Assembly: GCA_017449065.1 (NCBI GenBank)
Contig: JAFSKF010000038.1
Coordinates: 1-64,000, forward strand
Direction: 5' to 3'
Source of the DNA: Bacteroidales bacterium
Lineage (GTDB): Bacteria > Bacteroidota > Bacteroidia > Bacteroidales > UBA3663
DNA length: 64,000 nucleotides
The notes below the pieces were generated by a model. It was not told the origin of the DNA, made no database searches, and was given only the letters and a program-made list of their open reading frames with translations. Position numbers and translations under genes: made by a program. This document shows positions 41,299 through 51,079 of the stretch, piece by piece; position 1 is the stretch's first letter; every line of letters begins with the position of its first letter.

Positions 41299-42030
41299 TT
41301 AGAAATCAATCGAATGTTGAGCGGCGTTAGCTTTCATTTTGGCCTTTTCGCTTGAACGATAGTAGTAAATAAGTCCGAACTGTTTGCATTTGGCCATTTT
41401 CTCTTCAATGGGCAGATCTGCATAGAATGCTTCTACCTGATTCCAGATGTCCAGAATGATGTCGTCGGCCTGCGGTCGCATTTCAGTAACTTCCTCCAAC
41501 GCTTTTGCCACATTGTCGCGAAGTCCTTTTTGGCTGAAATAGTGCTCGTTAAATACACCCCAATGCACTTTCACTTTGGCGATGGTCGGATTATAGATAG
41601 GTACACCTCCTTTAGAAGTGCGTTCCTCTTCTGCCTTGATGATTCTTTCTCCCCATTCCAAAAGTCCCTGTTCGCTGGTCAGATCCGGATTGCTGTAGTT
41701 GTTCACTTCCAATCCATAGTCGCTTTTTATTTCTTTGCGAAGTTCGCCGCGCATGATGGTCATGTTGAGCACCTGGATGAAGTGCGAGACATACATACGT
41801 GCCAGTTGCAGTTCTTTTCGGTAGCTTTTGCTTGAAGCCAGATGCAAGTCGTTGCATTGCTGGTATTTCTTCTGTGCACGTTGAAACTTGATCAGAAAGT
41901 TCAACGCTTCCTGTGTGGTTTGATAGCTAAGCACCTGTTCGCCCCTCTCTCGGAATCCTTCCATTTCAACGGCTTTCTTCAAAGCGTATATGCGTGCAAG
42001 GTCGGTATTAGGTAATCTTCTGTAAGGCAT
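41299..42030 (-). CDS. conserved Bacteroidetes protein of unknown function
   Basis: A 243-residue, mostly helical, soluble protein with no recognised motif. It has a charged helical N-terminal half and a C-terminal stretch GLIYYYRSSEKAKMK. It sits 14 bases after the polyprenyl synthase and 11 before the tatD-like gene, so it belongs to that operon. Confidence 0.7.
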   Translation of the reverse strand: MPYRRLPNTDLARIYALKKAVEMEGFRERGEQVLSYQTTQEALNFLIKFQRAQKKYQQCNDLHLASSKSYRKELQLARMYVSHFIQVLNMTIMRGELRKEIKSDYGLEVNNYSNPDLTSEQGLLEWGERIIKAEEERTSKGGVPIYNPTIAKVKVHWGVFNEHYFSQKGLRDNVAKALEEVTEMRPQADDIILDIWNQVEAFYADLPIEEKMAKCKQFGLIYYYRSSEKAKMKANAAQHSIDF

Positions 42031-42044
42031 AGTTATTTTGAGAT

Positions 42045-42995
42045 TTACGCATTTCGGTTTTCAAGTTTCGAAGCCAAAGCCTTTAGCAGCGACAGCTTTT
42101 CGTCGGGCATATTCAACTGATCCAGACAGGCGTTTGCCTTATTTACGTATTCAGAAATGGCTTTTCTGCACGATGCTTCTGCACCCGTCAGGATATAATA
42201 GTTTTTATACATTTCAATGTAATCCTCTTCGGTTTGTCCCCGATAGGATTCCGGACGAGAGAGCTTACTTTCTGCTTTGATGCGTAAGTAGGTTTTCTTG
42301 TTACAGAGAATGTCTCCTCCAATGCGTTTTCCGAAGGTTTCCGGATTGCCCCAACAATCCAGCCAGTCATCCTGTAGCTGGAATGCTACCCCCAGGTTCA
42401 TACCGAAGTCGTACAGGATCTGAGCCCGCTCAGGGGTGGCTTTGCCGATTATGGCACCCATTTTGAGGGCAGCACCCAGCATGACACTGGTTTTCAGTCG
42501 GATCATTTCGATGTATTCGTCGAGCGTTACGTCGTCTCGAGTTTCGAATTCCATGTCGAGCTGCTGGCCCTGATCGATTTCAATATTATTCTGATTGAAG
42601 ATGTCGAGCACTTCTTTCAGGCAATAACTTGGGGTTTTGGCAATCAATTGGTAAGCCAAAGCCTGCATGGCATCGCCGGAAAGGATGGCCACATTTTCGT
42701 TCCATCGGAGGTGTACGGTTTCCCGTCCATGACGTTCTGGTGCCTTGTCCATCACGTCATCGTGTAACAGCGTGAAATTGTGGTACATTTCCAATCCGAC
42801 AGCTGGGATTACTGCATCTTGGATGTCGTCGGTAAAAAGGTTGGCTGCCATTAGCACGAGTGTGGGACGCACACGCTTGCCTCCGCCTGCGAGCATATAT
42901 TTAACCGGGTCAAAAAGGCGAGGAGCCAAATTGGGGTACTCGATTTCGTCGAGCCCCTTTTGTATCATTTCAGAAAGTTCAGTTTGTGAAAACAT
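42045..42995 (-). CDS. trans-polyprenyl diphosphate synthase
   Basis: The 316-residue all-helical enzyme condenses isopentenyl diphosphate onto allylic primers. The first Asp-rich motif is DDVMD (HDDVMDKAPER) and the second is DDWLD. GGGKRVRPTLVLMA is the substrate-binding start. Two residues instead of four lie between the first Asp pair, typical of long-chain or farnesyl/geranylgeranyl types in this phylum; chain length is not assigned. Confidence 0.9.
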   Translation of the reverse strand: MFSQTELSEMIQKGLDEIEYPNLAPRLFDPVKYMLAGGGKRVRPTLVLMAANLFTDDIQDAVIPAVGLEMYHNFTLLHDDVMDKAPERHGRETVHLRWNENVAILSGDAMQALAYQLIAKTPSYCLKEVLDIFNQNNIEIDQGQQLDMEFETRDDVTLDEYIEMIRLKTSVMLGAALKMGAIIGKATPERAQILYDFGMNLGVAFQLQDDWLDCWGNPETFGKRIGGDILCNKKTYLRIKAESKLSRPESYRGQTEEDYIEMYKNYYILTGAEASCRKAISEYVNKANACLDQLNMPDEKLSLLKALASKLENRNA

Positions 42996-43012
42996 GGAAA
43001 GGGTTAAATTCT

Positions 43013-43029
43013 GAGTACTCCGAGTACTC
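43013..43029. repeat. two adjacent GAGTACTC palindromes
   Basis: GAGTACTC at 43013-43020 and 43022-43029 lie just upstream of the polyprenyl synthase start at 42995; a possible operator. Confidence 0.4.
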
Positions 43030-43039
43030 TGATAACAGC

Positions 43040-43070
43040 AAACGCCCCGCCCGCATAGGGCAGGGCGTTT
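43040..43070 (-). terminator. terminator after tonB
   Basis: AAACGCCCTGCCC pairs with GGGCGGGGCGTTT (one G-T mismatch), 15 bases after the tonB stop. Confidence 0.8.
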
Positions 43071-43084
43071 GTTATGATTTAGAA

Positions 43085-43783
43085 TTACTGCAAGCGGAAC
43101 GTAACAGGAAGCACGTACTTAACACGTACTGCCTTACCACGCTGCTTACCAGGCTTCCACTTAGGCATCGACTGCACTACGCGGATGGCTTCTTTCGACA
43201 ATTCCTCAGCAGGAGAACGCATTACTTCGATGTTGGCGATAGAACCGTCCTTCTCAACGGTGAATGAAAGGGTAACACGACCCTGAATGCCGTTTTCAGC
43301 TGCAAATGCAGGATACTTCAGGTTCTTTTTGATGTACTGCATCAAAGCAGCTTCACCACCTGGGAATTCAGGCTGCTGTTCAACGACAGTAAAGATCTGA
43401 TTGCCTTCTGCCTCCTCTTCCTCAGATGGTCCGGATTCGGCACTAAGATCTACCACTTCAACCACGGTGTTGTTGTCGTCTTCGAGAGACTGCATCTCAA
43501 CCTCTTCGATTTCGACGTCATCTTCTACAACCGTCAACTGCTCAATGACATCCGGCATTGGCGGCGGCGGTGGCGGTGGTGGCGTATTGTTCTGTACTGT
43601 CATTACGATCTCCTCCTCTTCCTCAATGTCAGCGGTACGACCTGCAATATTGCTGTAGCGGCGGCTGGTTGCCGACCACTCCAAGGCAATAAAGAGAATC
43701 GCCAAGACGCCAACGAGTCCGGTGAGCACGTAGGTGGTCTTTCTGGACTCAAGGTTTGCTTTGGGGTCTTTCTTAATTTCCAT
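43085..43783 (-). CDS. tonB: TonB energy transducer
   Basis: I start at ATG 43783 (MEIKKDPKANLESRK), giving 232 residues, because the TAATTTTG element at 43820-43827 falls inside the longer frame. A transmembrane helix (about 18-35), a Pro-rich PPPPPPPMPD linker and acidic region, and a C-terminal TonB domain (YPAFAAENGIQGRVTLSFTV; MPKWKPGKQRGKAVRVKYVL) follow. It transmits energy from the ExbBD motor encoded 3 kb away to outer-membrane receptors. Confidence 0.93.
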   Translation of the reverse strand: MEIKKDPKANLESRKTTYVLTGLVGVLAILFIALEWSATSRRYSNIAGRTADIEEEEEIVMTVQNNTPPPPPPPPMPDVIEQLTVVEDDVEIEEVEMQSLEDDNNTVVEVVDLSAESGPSEEEEAEGNQIFTVVEQQPEFPGGEAALMQYIKKNLKYPAFAAENGIQGRVTLSFTVEKDGSIANIEVMRSPAEELSKEAIRVVQSMPKWKPGKQRGKAVRVKYVLPVTFRLQ

Positions 43784-43819
43784 TAGGTTAAACTTTAGGT
43801 TAATTGAAAAAATGTACTG

Positions 43820-43827
43820 CAAAATTA
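43820..43827 (-). promoter_or_regulatory. -7 element TAATTTTG for tonB
   Basis: Minus-strand consensus about 37 bases before ATG 43783. Confidence 0.6.
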
Positions 43828-43910
43828 CGTATTTTTTCAATAAGCGGCCAAAAAAAGTATAAAAAATGATGTTTTTGGTGAAAAAAATTGTTGTTTCCCT
43901 AAAAAAAAGG

Positions 43911-43918
43911 TAATTTTG
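43911..43918 (+). promoter_or_regulatory. -7 element TAATTTTG for the porQ-cmk-ispH-pfkA run
   Basis: Consensus element 53 bases before the porQ ATG at 43972; divergent from the tonB promoter. Confidence 0.6.
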
Positions 43919-43971
43919 CGTACATTTTTTGCAGTTTTTTCTTTTTTTATTGTTGCAGCTAATTTACATAG

Positions 43972-44958
43972 ATGACTCAGAACAGAATCATTATAACAAC
44001 TGGATGTTGTCTTTGTGCCCTGTTTTCGGCATGGGCGCAAGAAGTAGGTGAGTACGGTTTTCTGGAGTTGCCAACCTCTACTCACGCTGCCGCTTTGGGA
44101 GGTACAGCTATCAGCGTCGTCGAGCCTGAAGCCGCATTGGCTTACCAGAATCCGGCATTGCTTTGTCCGGAAATGTCTAAACAGGTAACCCTGTCATATA
44201 TGAACTATGTGTCAGATATTAATTTGGGTTATGCCAGTTATACGGGGGCTTTCCGTCACGTGGGAGGATGGCAGGCTGGTGTCCAGTATTTGAGTTATGG
44301 CGATTTCAAAGGGTACGATGAGAATGGCGTTTCCACCGGTACCTTCACGGCCAAAGATATTGCCTTATATGGCAGCTTGGGCCTCCCCATTAACGAACAC
44401 TGGCGTTGGGGTGTCACCGCTAAGGCGATTATTTCCAAATATGAGAGCTACTCGGCTTTTGCAATGGGTGTCGATGCGGGTTTGAATTATTACGATGAAG
44501 TGGAGGGGCGCAGTATCTCGCTTGTGGTATCGAATTTGGGCGGACAGCTCAAAAGCCTTGACGATAATCGGAAATGTAATATGCCAACCCAACTTTCTGT
44601 AGGTATTACCAAGGAGGTCGAGCACTTGCCATTCTGTTTCACTCTTACCGCCTATAATCTCTTTGATTGGGATCATGACTATTACGACGGAGACGGCTCG
44701 AAGCACGAGTATAATGGTGGAGAGCAGATACTGAATCACCTTTTATTGGGTGTTGAGTGGGTCGCTTCCGATTATTTCTATCTGGCGGCCGGTTACAGTT
44801 ATCGCCGTCAGAGTGAATTCTCTGGTAGCGGAGGCTTTCTTCGAGGCTTGTCGATGGGTGGAGGCTTGAATTGGCGCCAATGGAAGGCAGGAGTGAGTTA
44901 TGCCAGCTACAACGCCATTGATGGGTCATTAATGTTTCAGTTGTCGTACACATTTTAA
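43972..44958 (+). CDS. porQ: type IX secretion protein PorQ
   Basis: A 328-residue outer-membrane beta-barrel with a signal peptide (to about 22). EYGFLELPTSTHAAALGGTAISV at the start and the FadL/PorV-like strand pattern match PorQ, which supports attachment of type IX cargo at the surface. Other type IX genes are not in the window. porQ next to cmk and ispH is a common Bacteroidales order. Confidence 0.85.
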   Translation: MTQNRIIITTGCCLCALFSAWAQEVGEYGFLELPTSTHAAALGGTAISVVEPEAALAYQNPALLCPEMSKQVTLSYMNYVSDINLGYASYTGAFRHVGGWQAGVQYLSYGDFKGYDENGVSTGTFTAKDIALYGSLGLPINEHWRWGVTAKAIISKYESYSAFAMGVDAGLNYYDEVEGRSISLVVSNLGGQLKSLDDNRKCNMPTQLSVGITKEVEHLPFCFTLTAYNLFDWDHDYYDGDGSKHEYNGGEQILNHLLLGVEWVASDYFYLAAGYSYRRQSEFSGSGGFLRGLSMGGGLNWRQWKAGVSYASYNAIDGSLMFQLSYTF

Positions 44959-44964
44959 ATATAT

Positions 44965-45663
44965 ATGAAGAAAATAACTATTGCTATCGATGGCCATTCT
45001 TCTTGCGGAAAAAGCACTATGGCAAAGAAACTGGCTGAAGAATTGGGATATGTCTATGTTGATACCGGAGCCATGTATAGGGCTGTGACACTCTATGCTT
45101 TGCGTAGCGGAATGATGAATGCCGATACCAAAGTGATTGATGAGGACGCGCTCTGCAAGGCTGTTTCTCAAATTTCCATACGTCAGGAAAAAGGAGCCGA
45201 CGGGAAAAACCGTACATATCTGAATGGCGAATGCGTGGAGGAGGAGATTCGTCAGATGACAGTTTCTTCTTGCGTGAGTCCTATTGCTGCGCTCGGTTTT
45301 GTGCGCAGTCAGTTGGTAGCCTGGCAGCAGGCAATGGGACAAGAAGGCGGAGTTGTGATGGATGGTCGCGATATCGGTACTACGGTATTCCCTCATGCTG
45401 AGTTGAAAATATTTGTTACGGCAAGCGCAGAAGTCAGGGCGCAGCGCCGTTATGACGAATTGCGTGCTAAGGGAGATCATTCGCTGACGCTCGCTGAAGT
45501 GCTGAAAAATGTCGAGGAACGCGATTATATCGATTCGCATCGCGAAGTATCGCCGCTGGTTCAGGCTGCCGATGCGCGTCTGCTCGATAACAGCAATCTT
45601 ACCATTCCGCAACAGAATGAGATTGTATTGGGTTGGGCACGTGAGGTAATCCAGAAAGTATGA
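44965..45663 (+). CDS. cmk: cytidylate kinase
   Basis: The 232-residue enzyme phosphorylates CMP/dCMP. Walker A-type [25 protein letters not shown] and [16 protein letters not shown] are classic Cmk motifs. Its stop overlaps the ispH ATG by four bases. Confidence 0.96.
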   Translation: MKKITIAIDGHSSCGKSTMAKKLAEELGYVYVDTGAMYRAVTLYALRSGMMNADTKVIDEDALCKAVSQISIRQEKGADGKNRTYLNGECVEEEIRQMTVSSCVSPIAALGFVRSQLVAWQQAMGQEGGVVMDGRDIGTTVFPHAELKIFVTASAEVRAQRRYDELRAKGDHSLTLAEVLKNVEERDYIDSHREVSPLVQAADARLLDNSNLTIPQQNEIVLGWAREVIQKV

Positions 45664-46517
45664 TTGTCGAAGTCGATAAAGAATCCGGTTTCTGTCCGGG
45701 TGTTATCAATGCCATTCGGAAGGCAGAAGACGAGTTGAAGACTCGTCCGATGCTCTATTGCTTGGGCGATATCGTCCATAACGGACAGGAAGTGAAGCGC
45801 CTGGAGGAACAGGGCCTGAAAACCATCGATCATGCCTCGTTGTTACAGTTGCGCGATACAAAAGTGCTTTTGCGAGCACACGGAGAGCCGCCTTCAACAT
45901 ACGAGTTAGCACAGCAACAGGGCATCGAGATTGTGGATGCCACTTGTCCGGTTGTGCTGCAATTGCAAAAGAAGGTGCGGCGCATGTATGAAACGGAACC
46001 GGATTCGCAGATTGTGATTTACGGAAAACACGGACATGCGGAAGTGAACGGATTGGTGGGGCAGACGCATTCGACGGCAATCGTAATCGAAAATGAGTCG
46101 GAGCTCAGCAAGATAGATTTCAGCAGGCCTGTCCGTCTGTTTTCGCAAACGACGATGTCGGTGGATAATTTCCGGCAATTGAGCCTGAGTATCGGACAAC
46201 GTATGAAAGACGGAGCAACCCTACAGACCTTCGATACAATCTGCCGACAGGTTGCAAACCGGATTCCACACATGCGAGAATTTGCTTCTCGTCATGATGC
46301 AATTCTGTTTGTGAGCGGCAAGAAGTCGAGCAACGGCAAGGCACTTTTCGAGGTTTGCCGATCGGTCAATCCGCATAGTTATCAGGTCTCTTCCCTCGAA
46401 GACGTCGATCCTTCTTTCTGGGAGGGCGCCCAAAGTGTCGGTATTTGCGGAGCTACCTCCACGCCACGTTGGCAGATGGATCAGGTGGCAGATTTAGTGA
46501 AAAGTTTTAATAGGTAA
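45660..46517 (+). CDS. ispH: 4-hydroxy-3-methylbut-2-enyl diphosphate reductase
   Basis: The 285-residue Fe-S enzyme makes IPP and DMAPP in the last MEP-pathway step. Cysteine ligands lie in GFCPGV (Cys12), DATCPVV and [21 protein letters not shown] and EVNGLVGQ also fit. It overlaps cmk by ATGA. The products feed the polyprenyl synthase at 42045. Confidence 0.95.
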   Translation: MIVEVDKESGFCPGVINAIRKAEDELKTRPMLYCLGDIVHNGQEVKRLEEQGLKTIDHASLLQLRDTKVLLRAHGEPPSTYELAQQQGIEIVDATCPVVLQLQKKVRRMYETEPDSQIVIYGKHGHAEVNGLVGQTHSTAIVIENESELSKIDFSRPVRLFSQTTMSVDNFRQLSLSIGQRMKDGATLQTFDTICRQVANRIPHMREFASRHDAILFVSGKKSSNGKALFEVCRSVNPHSYQVSSLEDVDPSFWEGAQSVGICGATSTPRWQMDQVADLVKSFNR

Positions 46518-46537
46518 ATAGCTAAACACATTTTGTT

Positions 46538-47521
46538 ATGGGAAAAATTACAAGCGTTGGTATTTTAACCAGTGGTGGCGATGCTCCGGGTATGAATGCA
46601 GCCATTCGAGCTGTGACTCGTTCTGCCATTTATGCAGGGTTGCGAGTCTTTGGCATTCGTCGAGGCTATCAGGGGCTTATCGAAGACTGTATTTCGGAGT
46701 TCGAAACACAGAGTGTGAGCAATATCATTTCTCGTGGAGGTACGATTCTGAAAACAGCCAGAAGTGAGGATTTCAAGACTCCGGAGGGTCGCGCAAAGGC
46801 TTACGAGAATATGCAGAAACATGGTATCGATTCATTGGTGGTGATTGGTGGCGACGGTTCCATTACGGGGGCAACCATCTTCAGCCAGGAGTATAATATT
46901 CCGATTGTCGGTTTGCCAGGTACGATCGATAACGATTTGGCAGGTACTGATACCACTATCGGTTATGATACGGCTTTGAATACTATCATGGATTGTGTCG
47001 ATAAGATTCGCGATACAGCGACTTCACACGCCCGTCTGTTTTTTATCGAGGTGATGGGACGAGATGCCGGTTTTCTGGCATTGAGTAGTGCAATCGCCTG
47101 CGGTTGCGAGGACGCCATTATTCCGGAGGAGAAAACCCAGTATGAGCAGCTCAAGGCACTTATCGAAAACGGATTCCGAAAGAGTAAATCGTCGGCTTTG
47201 GTGATTGTGACCGAAAGCAAAGATCCCGATGGCGGTGCCATGGGTCTGGCTTCTTTAATGAAGAAGGAGTTTCCGGAGTACGATGTGCGGTGTTCTATTC
47301 TCGGTCACTTGCAGCGCGGCGGTTCTCCGACGGCATGCGACAGAATCTTTGCCTCGCGAGTCGGTTATGCAGCTGTCGAGGCTCTGCTTGAAGGTCAGCG
47401 TAACGTGCTTATCGGGGTACACAACGACGAAATCGTAAACATTCCGTTTGCCAAGGCTATCAAGAAAGACAAACCCGTAGATCCGGACCTTTTGAAGGTT
47501 TTGAGAGTTTTGTCTATCTGA
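46538..47521 (+). CDS. pfkA: ATP-dependent 6-phosphofructokinase
   Basis: The 327-residue glycolytic kinase has [20 protein letters not shown] and [12 protein letters not shown], with [10 protein letters not shown] as substrate-binding segment. GGDGS (Gly after the second Asp) indicates ATP rather than pyrophosphate use. Last gene of the porQ run. Confidence 0.95.
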   Translation: MGKITSVGILTSGGDAPGMNAAIRAVTRSAIYAGLRVFGIRRGYQGLIEDCISEFETQSVSNIISRGGTILKTARSEDFKTPEGRAKAYENMQKHGIDSLVVIGGDGSITGATIFSQEYNIPIVGLPGTIDNDLAGTDTTIGYDTALNTIMDCVDKIRDTATSHARLFFIEVMGRDAGFLALSSAIACGCEDAIIPEEKTQYEQLKALIENGFRKSKSSALVIVTESKDPDGGAMGLASLMKKEFPEYDVRCSILGHLQRGGSPTACDRIFASRVGYAAVEALLEGQRNVLIGVHNDEIVNIPFAKAIKKDKPVDPDLLKVLRVLSI

Positions 47522-47573
47522 TGTTTCTCTTATTCCTCCGATTGCATAGAATCCTTGATGTAATCGGAGGTTT

Positions 47574-48314
47574 TTAAATAAATAATTCTTTCAAAACATC
47601 CACCGACCGGAGATTGCCGGTTTCGGGCATGTGGATGCGCAGGAACGTAAGCATCATTTCGAGCAAGGTGTTGCGCTGCTCGCGGGTGAGCTGCAAGTCC
47701 GAGAGATTGGAAAAATTGGTTTCTAATAACCGATGCAGCCAATGGGCCGATTCCGCAGTCAGATAATAGGGGTGATAGATCGGAAGCGCTGTGAAGACAC
47801 CTTCGCTGATGTCGAACTGCATGCCTTGCCGATAGGCTTGGTTATCGACATGAAAGCCGATGAGGTGGCAAAGGCGGGTGGTAAACACCAGATGGAAGTT
47901 GGCCGATCCGTTTTGCGTGAGTTCCAGCAGCTCGATCGATTGGCTGATGAAATCCCAAAGCTTTGGGTTTGTCTCGCCCACTTCGCCGATGGTTTTGTCG
48001 AGCAGTTCTGCCATATACAGGCACTGGGCGGTTTTGGCCGGATCGGACATCGAGAGCAGGTAGGGTGAACGCAGCAGTTGCGCCTCCTTGATTTTCAGGA
48101 TCTCCTGATTGTTGTGCCCCTCCAGCACCAGATCGAGCACCGAAAGCGGAGCGTACAGAGTGCGTTGTCCGCCACCTCGATGAATGCGTCCGATGGTGAT
48201 TCTGCAAGTCAGTTTGCCGAACAGTTCTGTGTAGAAATGAACAAATTGCGTGCGGTCATTGTAGGGGATCGCACAAAGAACTATGCCTTTGGTTTTGTTA
48301 ATTGAATTTGTCAT
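47574..48314 (-). CDS. recO: DNA repair protein RecO
   Basis: A 246-residue recombination mediator with an N-terminal OB fold (KGIVLCAIPYNDRTQFVHFYTE...) and a helical C-terminal part. The zinc cysteines of some RecO proteins are not evident, as often in Bacteroidetes. TATTTTTG at 48324-48331 is its likely -7 element. Confidence 0.88.
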   Translation of the reverse strand: MTNSINKTKGIVLCAIPYNDRTQFVHFYTELFGKLTCRITIGRIHRGGGQRTLYAPLSVLDLVLEGHNNQEILKIKEAQLLRSPYLLSMSDPAKTAQCLYMAELLDKTIGEVGETNPKLWDFISQSIELLELTQNGSANFHLVFTTRLCHLIGFHVDNQAYRQGMQFDISEGVFTALPIYHPYYLTAESAHWLHRLLETNFSNLSDLQLTREQRNTLLEMMLTFLRIHMPETGNLRSVDVLKELFI

Positions 48315-48323
48315 TTACGAGGG

Positions 48324-48331
48324 CAAAAATA
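48324..48331 (-). promoter_or_regulatory. -7 element TATTTTTG for recO
   Basis: Minus-strand consensus only 10 bases before ATG 48314, giving a very short leader. Confidence 0.5.
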
Positions 48332-48404
48332 ACGAAAATTATAAAAAACACCAAGTTTTTCAAAGAAAATCTGAAGAAAAATTTGCAGGAAGAAAATATT
48401 TTTC

Positions 48405-48412
48405 TAAATTTG
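48405..48412 (+). promoter_or_regulatory. -7 element TAAATTTG for rpsT
   Basis: Consensus 160 bases before rpsT. The leader of about 155 nt (48419-48573) contains short GC-rich complementary segments (for example GGCTGGC with GCCAG-like stretches at 48470-48505) and may hold an autoregulatory S20 site. Confidence 0.55.
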
Positions 48413-48573
48413 CACCCGCAATTCAGCATTTTGAAGTCGTTTTTTAAGTCCTGACTACGTGTGCAGGCAAGGCTGGCTAAAGCAATTGGCGGCGCAGAGC
48501 CAGATCGGTTTGGAACTTCGATGCAGAATGCAAAACAAGAAAAAAGTATAAATAAGGAAATAAAACTAAAACA

Positions 48574-48828
48574 ATGGCAAATCACAAATCTTCTAAGAAG
48601 AGAATTAAGCAGACTATCACCAGAAACGAGAGCAACCGTTATTATGGCAAGGTAACCCGTAACGCAGTTCGCAAGTTCCGTGCTACTACCGACAAGGCTG
48701 AGGCAACCGCACAGTATCCTGTTGTTTCTTCGATGCTCGATAAATTGGCTAAGAAGGGCGTAATCCACGCTAATAAGGCTGCTAACCTGAAGAGCAAACT
48801 TGCAAAGCGTCTCAATAAACTCGCTTAA
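48574..48828 (+). CDS. rpsT: 30S ribosomal protein S20
   Basis: An 84-residue, very basic helical protein ([39 protein letters not shown]) that binds 16S rRNA. Normal length; monocistronic with a terminator downstream. Confidence 0.95.
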   Translation: MANHKSSKKRIKQTITRNESNRYYGKVTRNAVRKFRATTDKAEATAQYPVVSSMLDKLAKKGVIHANKAANLKSKLAKRLNKLA

Positions 48829-48852
48829 TACTTTTGTGGTATTGACAGACCT

Positions 48853-48893
48853 CCCCACTTAGCCTCAATAGGTTCAGTGGGGTAGTCGTTTTC
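48853..48893 (+). terminator. terminator after rpsT
   Basis: CCCCACT (48853-48859) pairs with AGTGGGG (48876-48882), followed by TAGTCGTTTTCTTTT. Confidence 0.65.
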
Positions 48894-48982
48894 TTTTACG
48901 CGCGCGTGCGTGAATATAAAAAGGTTAAGGCTTTCCTTTACTTCCCTATTTCTCCTCCCCCAAATCTTATAAACTATCTTAT

Positions 48983-50923
48983 ATGTCAGAGATTCAGAAC
49001 AACTACGACGCCAGTCATATTCAAGTCCTGGAAGGCTTGGAGGCTGTGCGTAAGCGTCCGGCAATGTATATTGGCGATACAAGTGTCAAGGGTTTGCATC
49101 ATCTGGTCAGCGAGGTTGTCGATAACTGTATCGACGAGGCGTTGGCTGGCTATTGCAATGATATCAAGGTTACCATTCTGCCCGATAACTCGGTAAAGGT
49201 TGTCGATAACGGTCGTGGTATTCCGGTTGATATGCATCAGAAGGAACATCGTTCTGCCCTTGAGGTCGTCATGACTGTGTTGCATGCAGGTGGTAAGTTC
49301 GACAAGAATACTTATAAGGTGTCCGGCGGTTTGCATGGTGTGGGTGTGAGCTGTGTGAATGCTCTTTCCGATCAGTTTACGGCCATCGTCCACCGTCAAG
49401 GTCATGTTTATCGTCAGGATTATGCTTTCGGCAAGCCTCTGACCGGCGTAGATGTTATTGGCGATGCAGACGATACGGGTACAACCATCATCTTCCATCC
49501 GGATGCATCCATCTTCACCGAAACGGTTTATGAGTGGGACCGTCTGGCAGAGCGTCTGCGCGATTTGGCATATCTGAATACCGGCATTCATCTGTCGTTG
49601 ACCGACGAGCGGCCGGAAGCTGTTCAGCCGAACGGACAGCCTCGTTATCAGGAGTTCTATAGCACCGAGGGATTGAAGGAGTTTGTGAAGTGGTTGGACG
49701 AAAGTCGCGTGCCGCTGATTCCCCACATCATCCATTTGGTTACCGAAAGCGACGGTGTCCCGGTCGAAGTGGCATTGACCTATAATACCGGCTACAGCGA
49801 GACAATCTATTCGTTTGTAAACAATATCAATACGCACGAGGGTGGTACTCATCTCGATGGCTTCCGTAGCGCATTGGGTTCGGCATTGAAGGAATACGGC
49901 AACAAGGAGAAGATGTTCGAGAAGGCCAAGGTCGAAATCAAGGCCGAGGACTTCAAGGAAGGTCTGACTGCTGTTGTGAGCGTGAAGGTGGCCGAACCTC
50001 AGTTCGAAGGACAGACAAAGACCAAGCTCGGCAACGTTGAGGTTCGTCCTGCTGTCACCAAGGCTGTGCGCAATGCGATGGATAACTACTTGGAGGAGCA
50101 TCCGTCGGAGGCACACACCATCATCGAGAAAGTCATCTTGGCTGCTCAGGCACGTGTGGCTGCCCGCAAGGCTCGCGAGAACGTGCAGAAGAACTCAAAA
50201 CTGACGGGCGGAGGTCTGCCTGGCAAGTTGGCCGATTGCTCCAGCAAGAATCCTGAGGAATGCGAGATCTTCCTCGTCGAGGGTGATTCGGCCGGTGGTA
50301 CCGCCAAGACCGGACGCAACCGTTTCTTCCAGGCTATTCTTCCTTTGCGTGGTAAGATCCTGAATGTCGAGAAGGTATTGATTCACAAGATGCTCGACAG
50401 CGAGGAAATCCAGAATATGTTCCGTGCTTTCCGTGTGAACTTGCTGGAAGACAAGAGTTTGGATATAACCAACCTGCGTTATCACAAGATCATCATCATG
50501 ACCGATGCCGATGTCGATGGTGCTCACATCGCTACACTGATTATGACGCTTTTCTTCCGTTATATGCGTCCATTGATCGAAGGTGGCTACGTTTATATCG
50601 CTCAGGCTCCGCTTTATAAGTGCACAATCGGCAAGGTGGAGGAATATTGCTGGGACGATGCCGAGCAGCGTGCTTTCTTCCAGCAGTACGGACAAGGCAA
50701 GGAGGATAAGATCAAGGTGCAGCGATACAAAGGTCTGGGTGAGATGAACAGCGAGCAGCTTTGGGACACCACTATGGATCCTGTGCATCGTCGCTTGAAG
50801 AAAGTTTCCATCGAAGACGCTATTTCTGCCGATCAGACATTCTCGCTGCTCATGGGCGAAGATGTGGCTCCGCGCCGAGAGTTCATCGAGTCGAATGCTA
50901 CATACGCAAATATCGATGCGTAA
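48983..50923 (+). CDS. gyrB: DNA gyrase subunit B
   Basis: The 646-residue ATPase subunit has the GHKL domain (EVVDNCIDEALAG, DNGRGIPVDMH, GLHGVGVSCVNAL), the TOPRIM EGDSAGG and DADVDGAHI, and the tail KGLGEMNSEQLWDTTMDP. Length is that of the short Bacteroidetes form without the gamma-proteobacterial insert. No clear -7 element upstream. A hairpin at 50964 ends the transcript. Confidence 0.97.
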   Translation: MSEIQNNYDASHIQVLEGLEAVRKRPAMYIGDTSVKGLHHLVSEVVDNCIDEALAGYCNDIKVTILPDNSVKVVDNGRGIPVDMHQKEHRSALEVVMTVLHAGGKFDKNTYKVSGGLHGVGVSCVNALSDQFTAIVHRQGHVYRQDYAFGKPLTGVDVIGDADDTGTTIIFHPDASIFTETVYEWDRLAERLRDLAYLNTGIHLSLTDERPEAVQPNGQPRYQEFYSTEGLKEFVKWLDESRVPLIPHIIHLVTESDGVPVEVALTYNTGYSETIYSFVNNINTHEGGTHLDGFRSALGSALKEYGNKEKMFEKAKVEIKAEDFKEGLTAVVSVKVAEPQFEGQTKTKLGNVEVRPAVTKAVRNAMDNYLEEHPSEAHTIIEKVILAAQARVAARKARENVQKNSKLTGGGLPGKLADCSSKNPEECEIFLVEGDSAGGTAKTGRNRFFQAILPLRGKILNVEKVLIHKMLDSEEIQNMFRAFRVNLLEDKSLDITNLRYHKIIIMTDADVDGAHIATLIMTLFFRYMRPLIEGGYVYIAQAPLYKCTIGKVEEYCWDDAEQRAFFQQYGQGKEDKIKVQRYKGLGEMNSEQLWDTTMDPVHRRLKKVSIEDAISADQTFSLLMGEDVAPRREFIESNATYANIDA

Positions 50924-50963
50924 GTCTTGCTAAGAGTAGAGAAGAGGAGTAAAAGAGAAATGA

Positions 50964-51027
50964 AAGGGGAGTAAAAAGGACAATACCATCAGTTGGTTGT
51001 AACGTCCCTTTTACTCCCCTTAATTTT
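50964..51027. terminator. bidirectional terminator between gyrB and the FAH gene
   Basis: An 18-bp stem with one mismatch (50964-50981 with 51004-51021), followed by AATTTTT on the plus strand. Confidence 0.8.
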
Positions 51028-51079
51028 TCCTTTTATTGCTTTTAACAGCCCTTGTAATAATCTCTTCTTAAAGAATCTC

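Noticed and set aside
43972-44958. Complete type IX secretion locus
   Set aside because: Only porQ is present; the exported-protein tails seen at 2578 and 26765 are too weak to prove type IX sorting.
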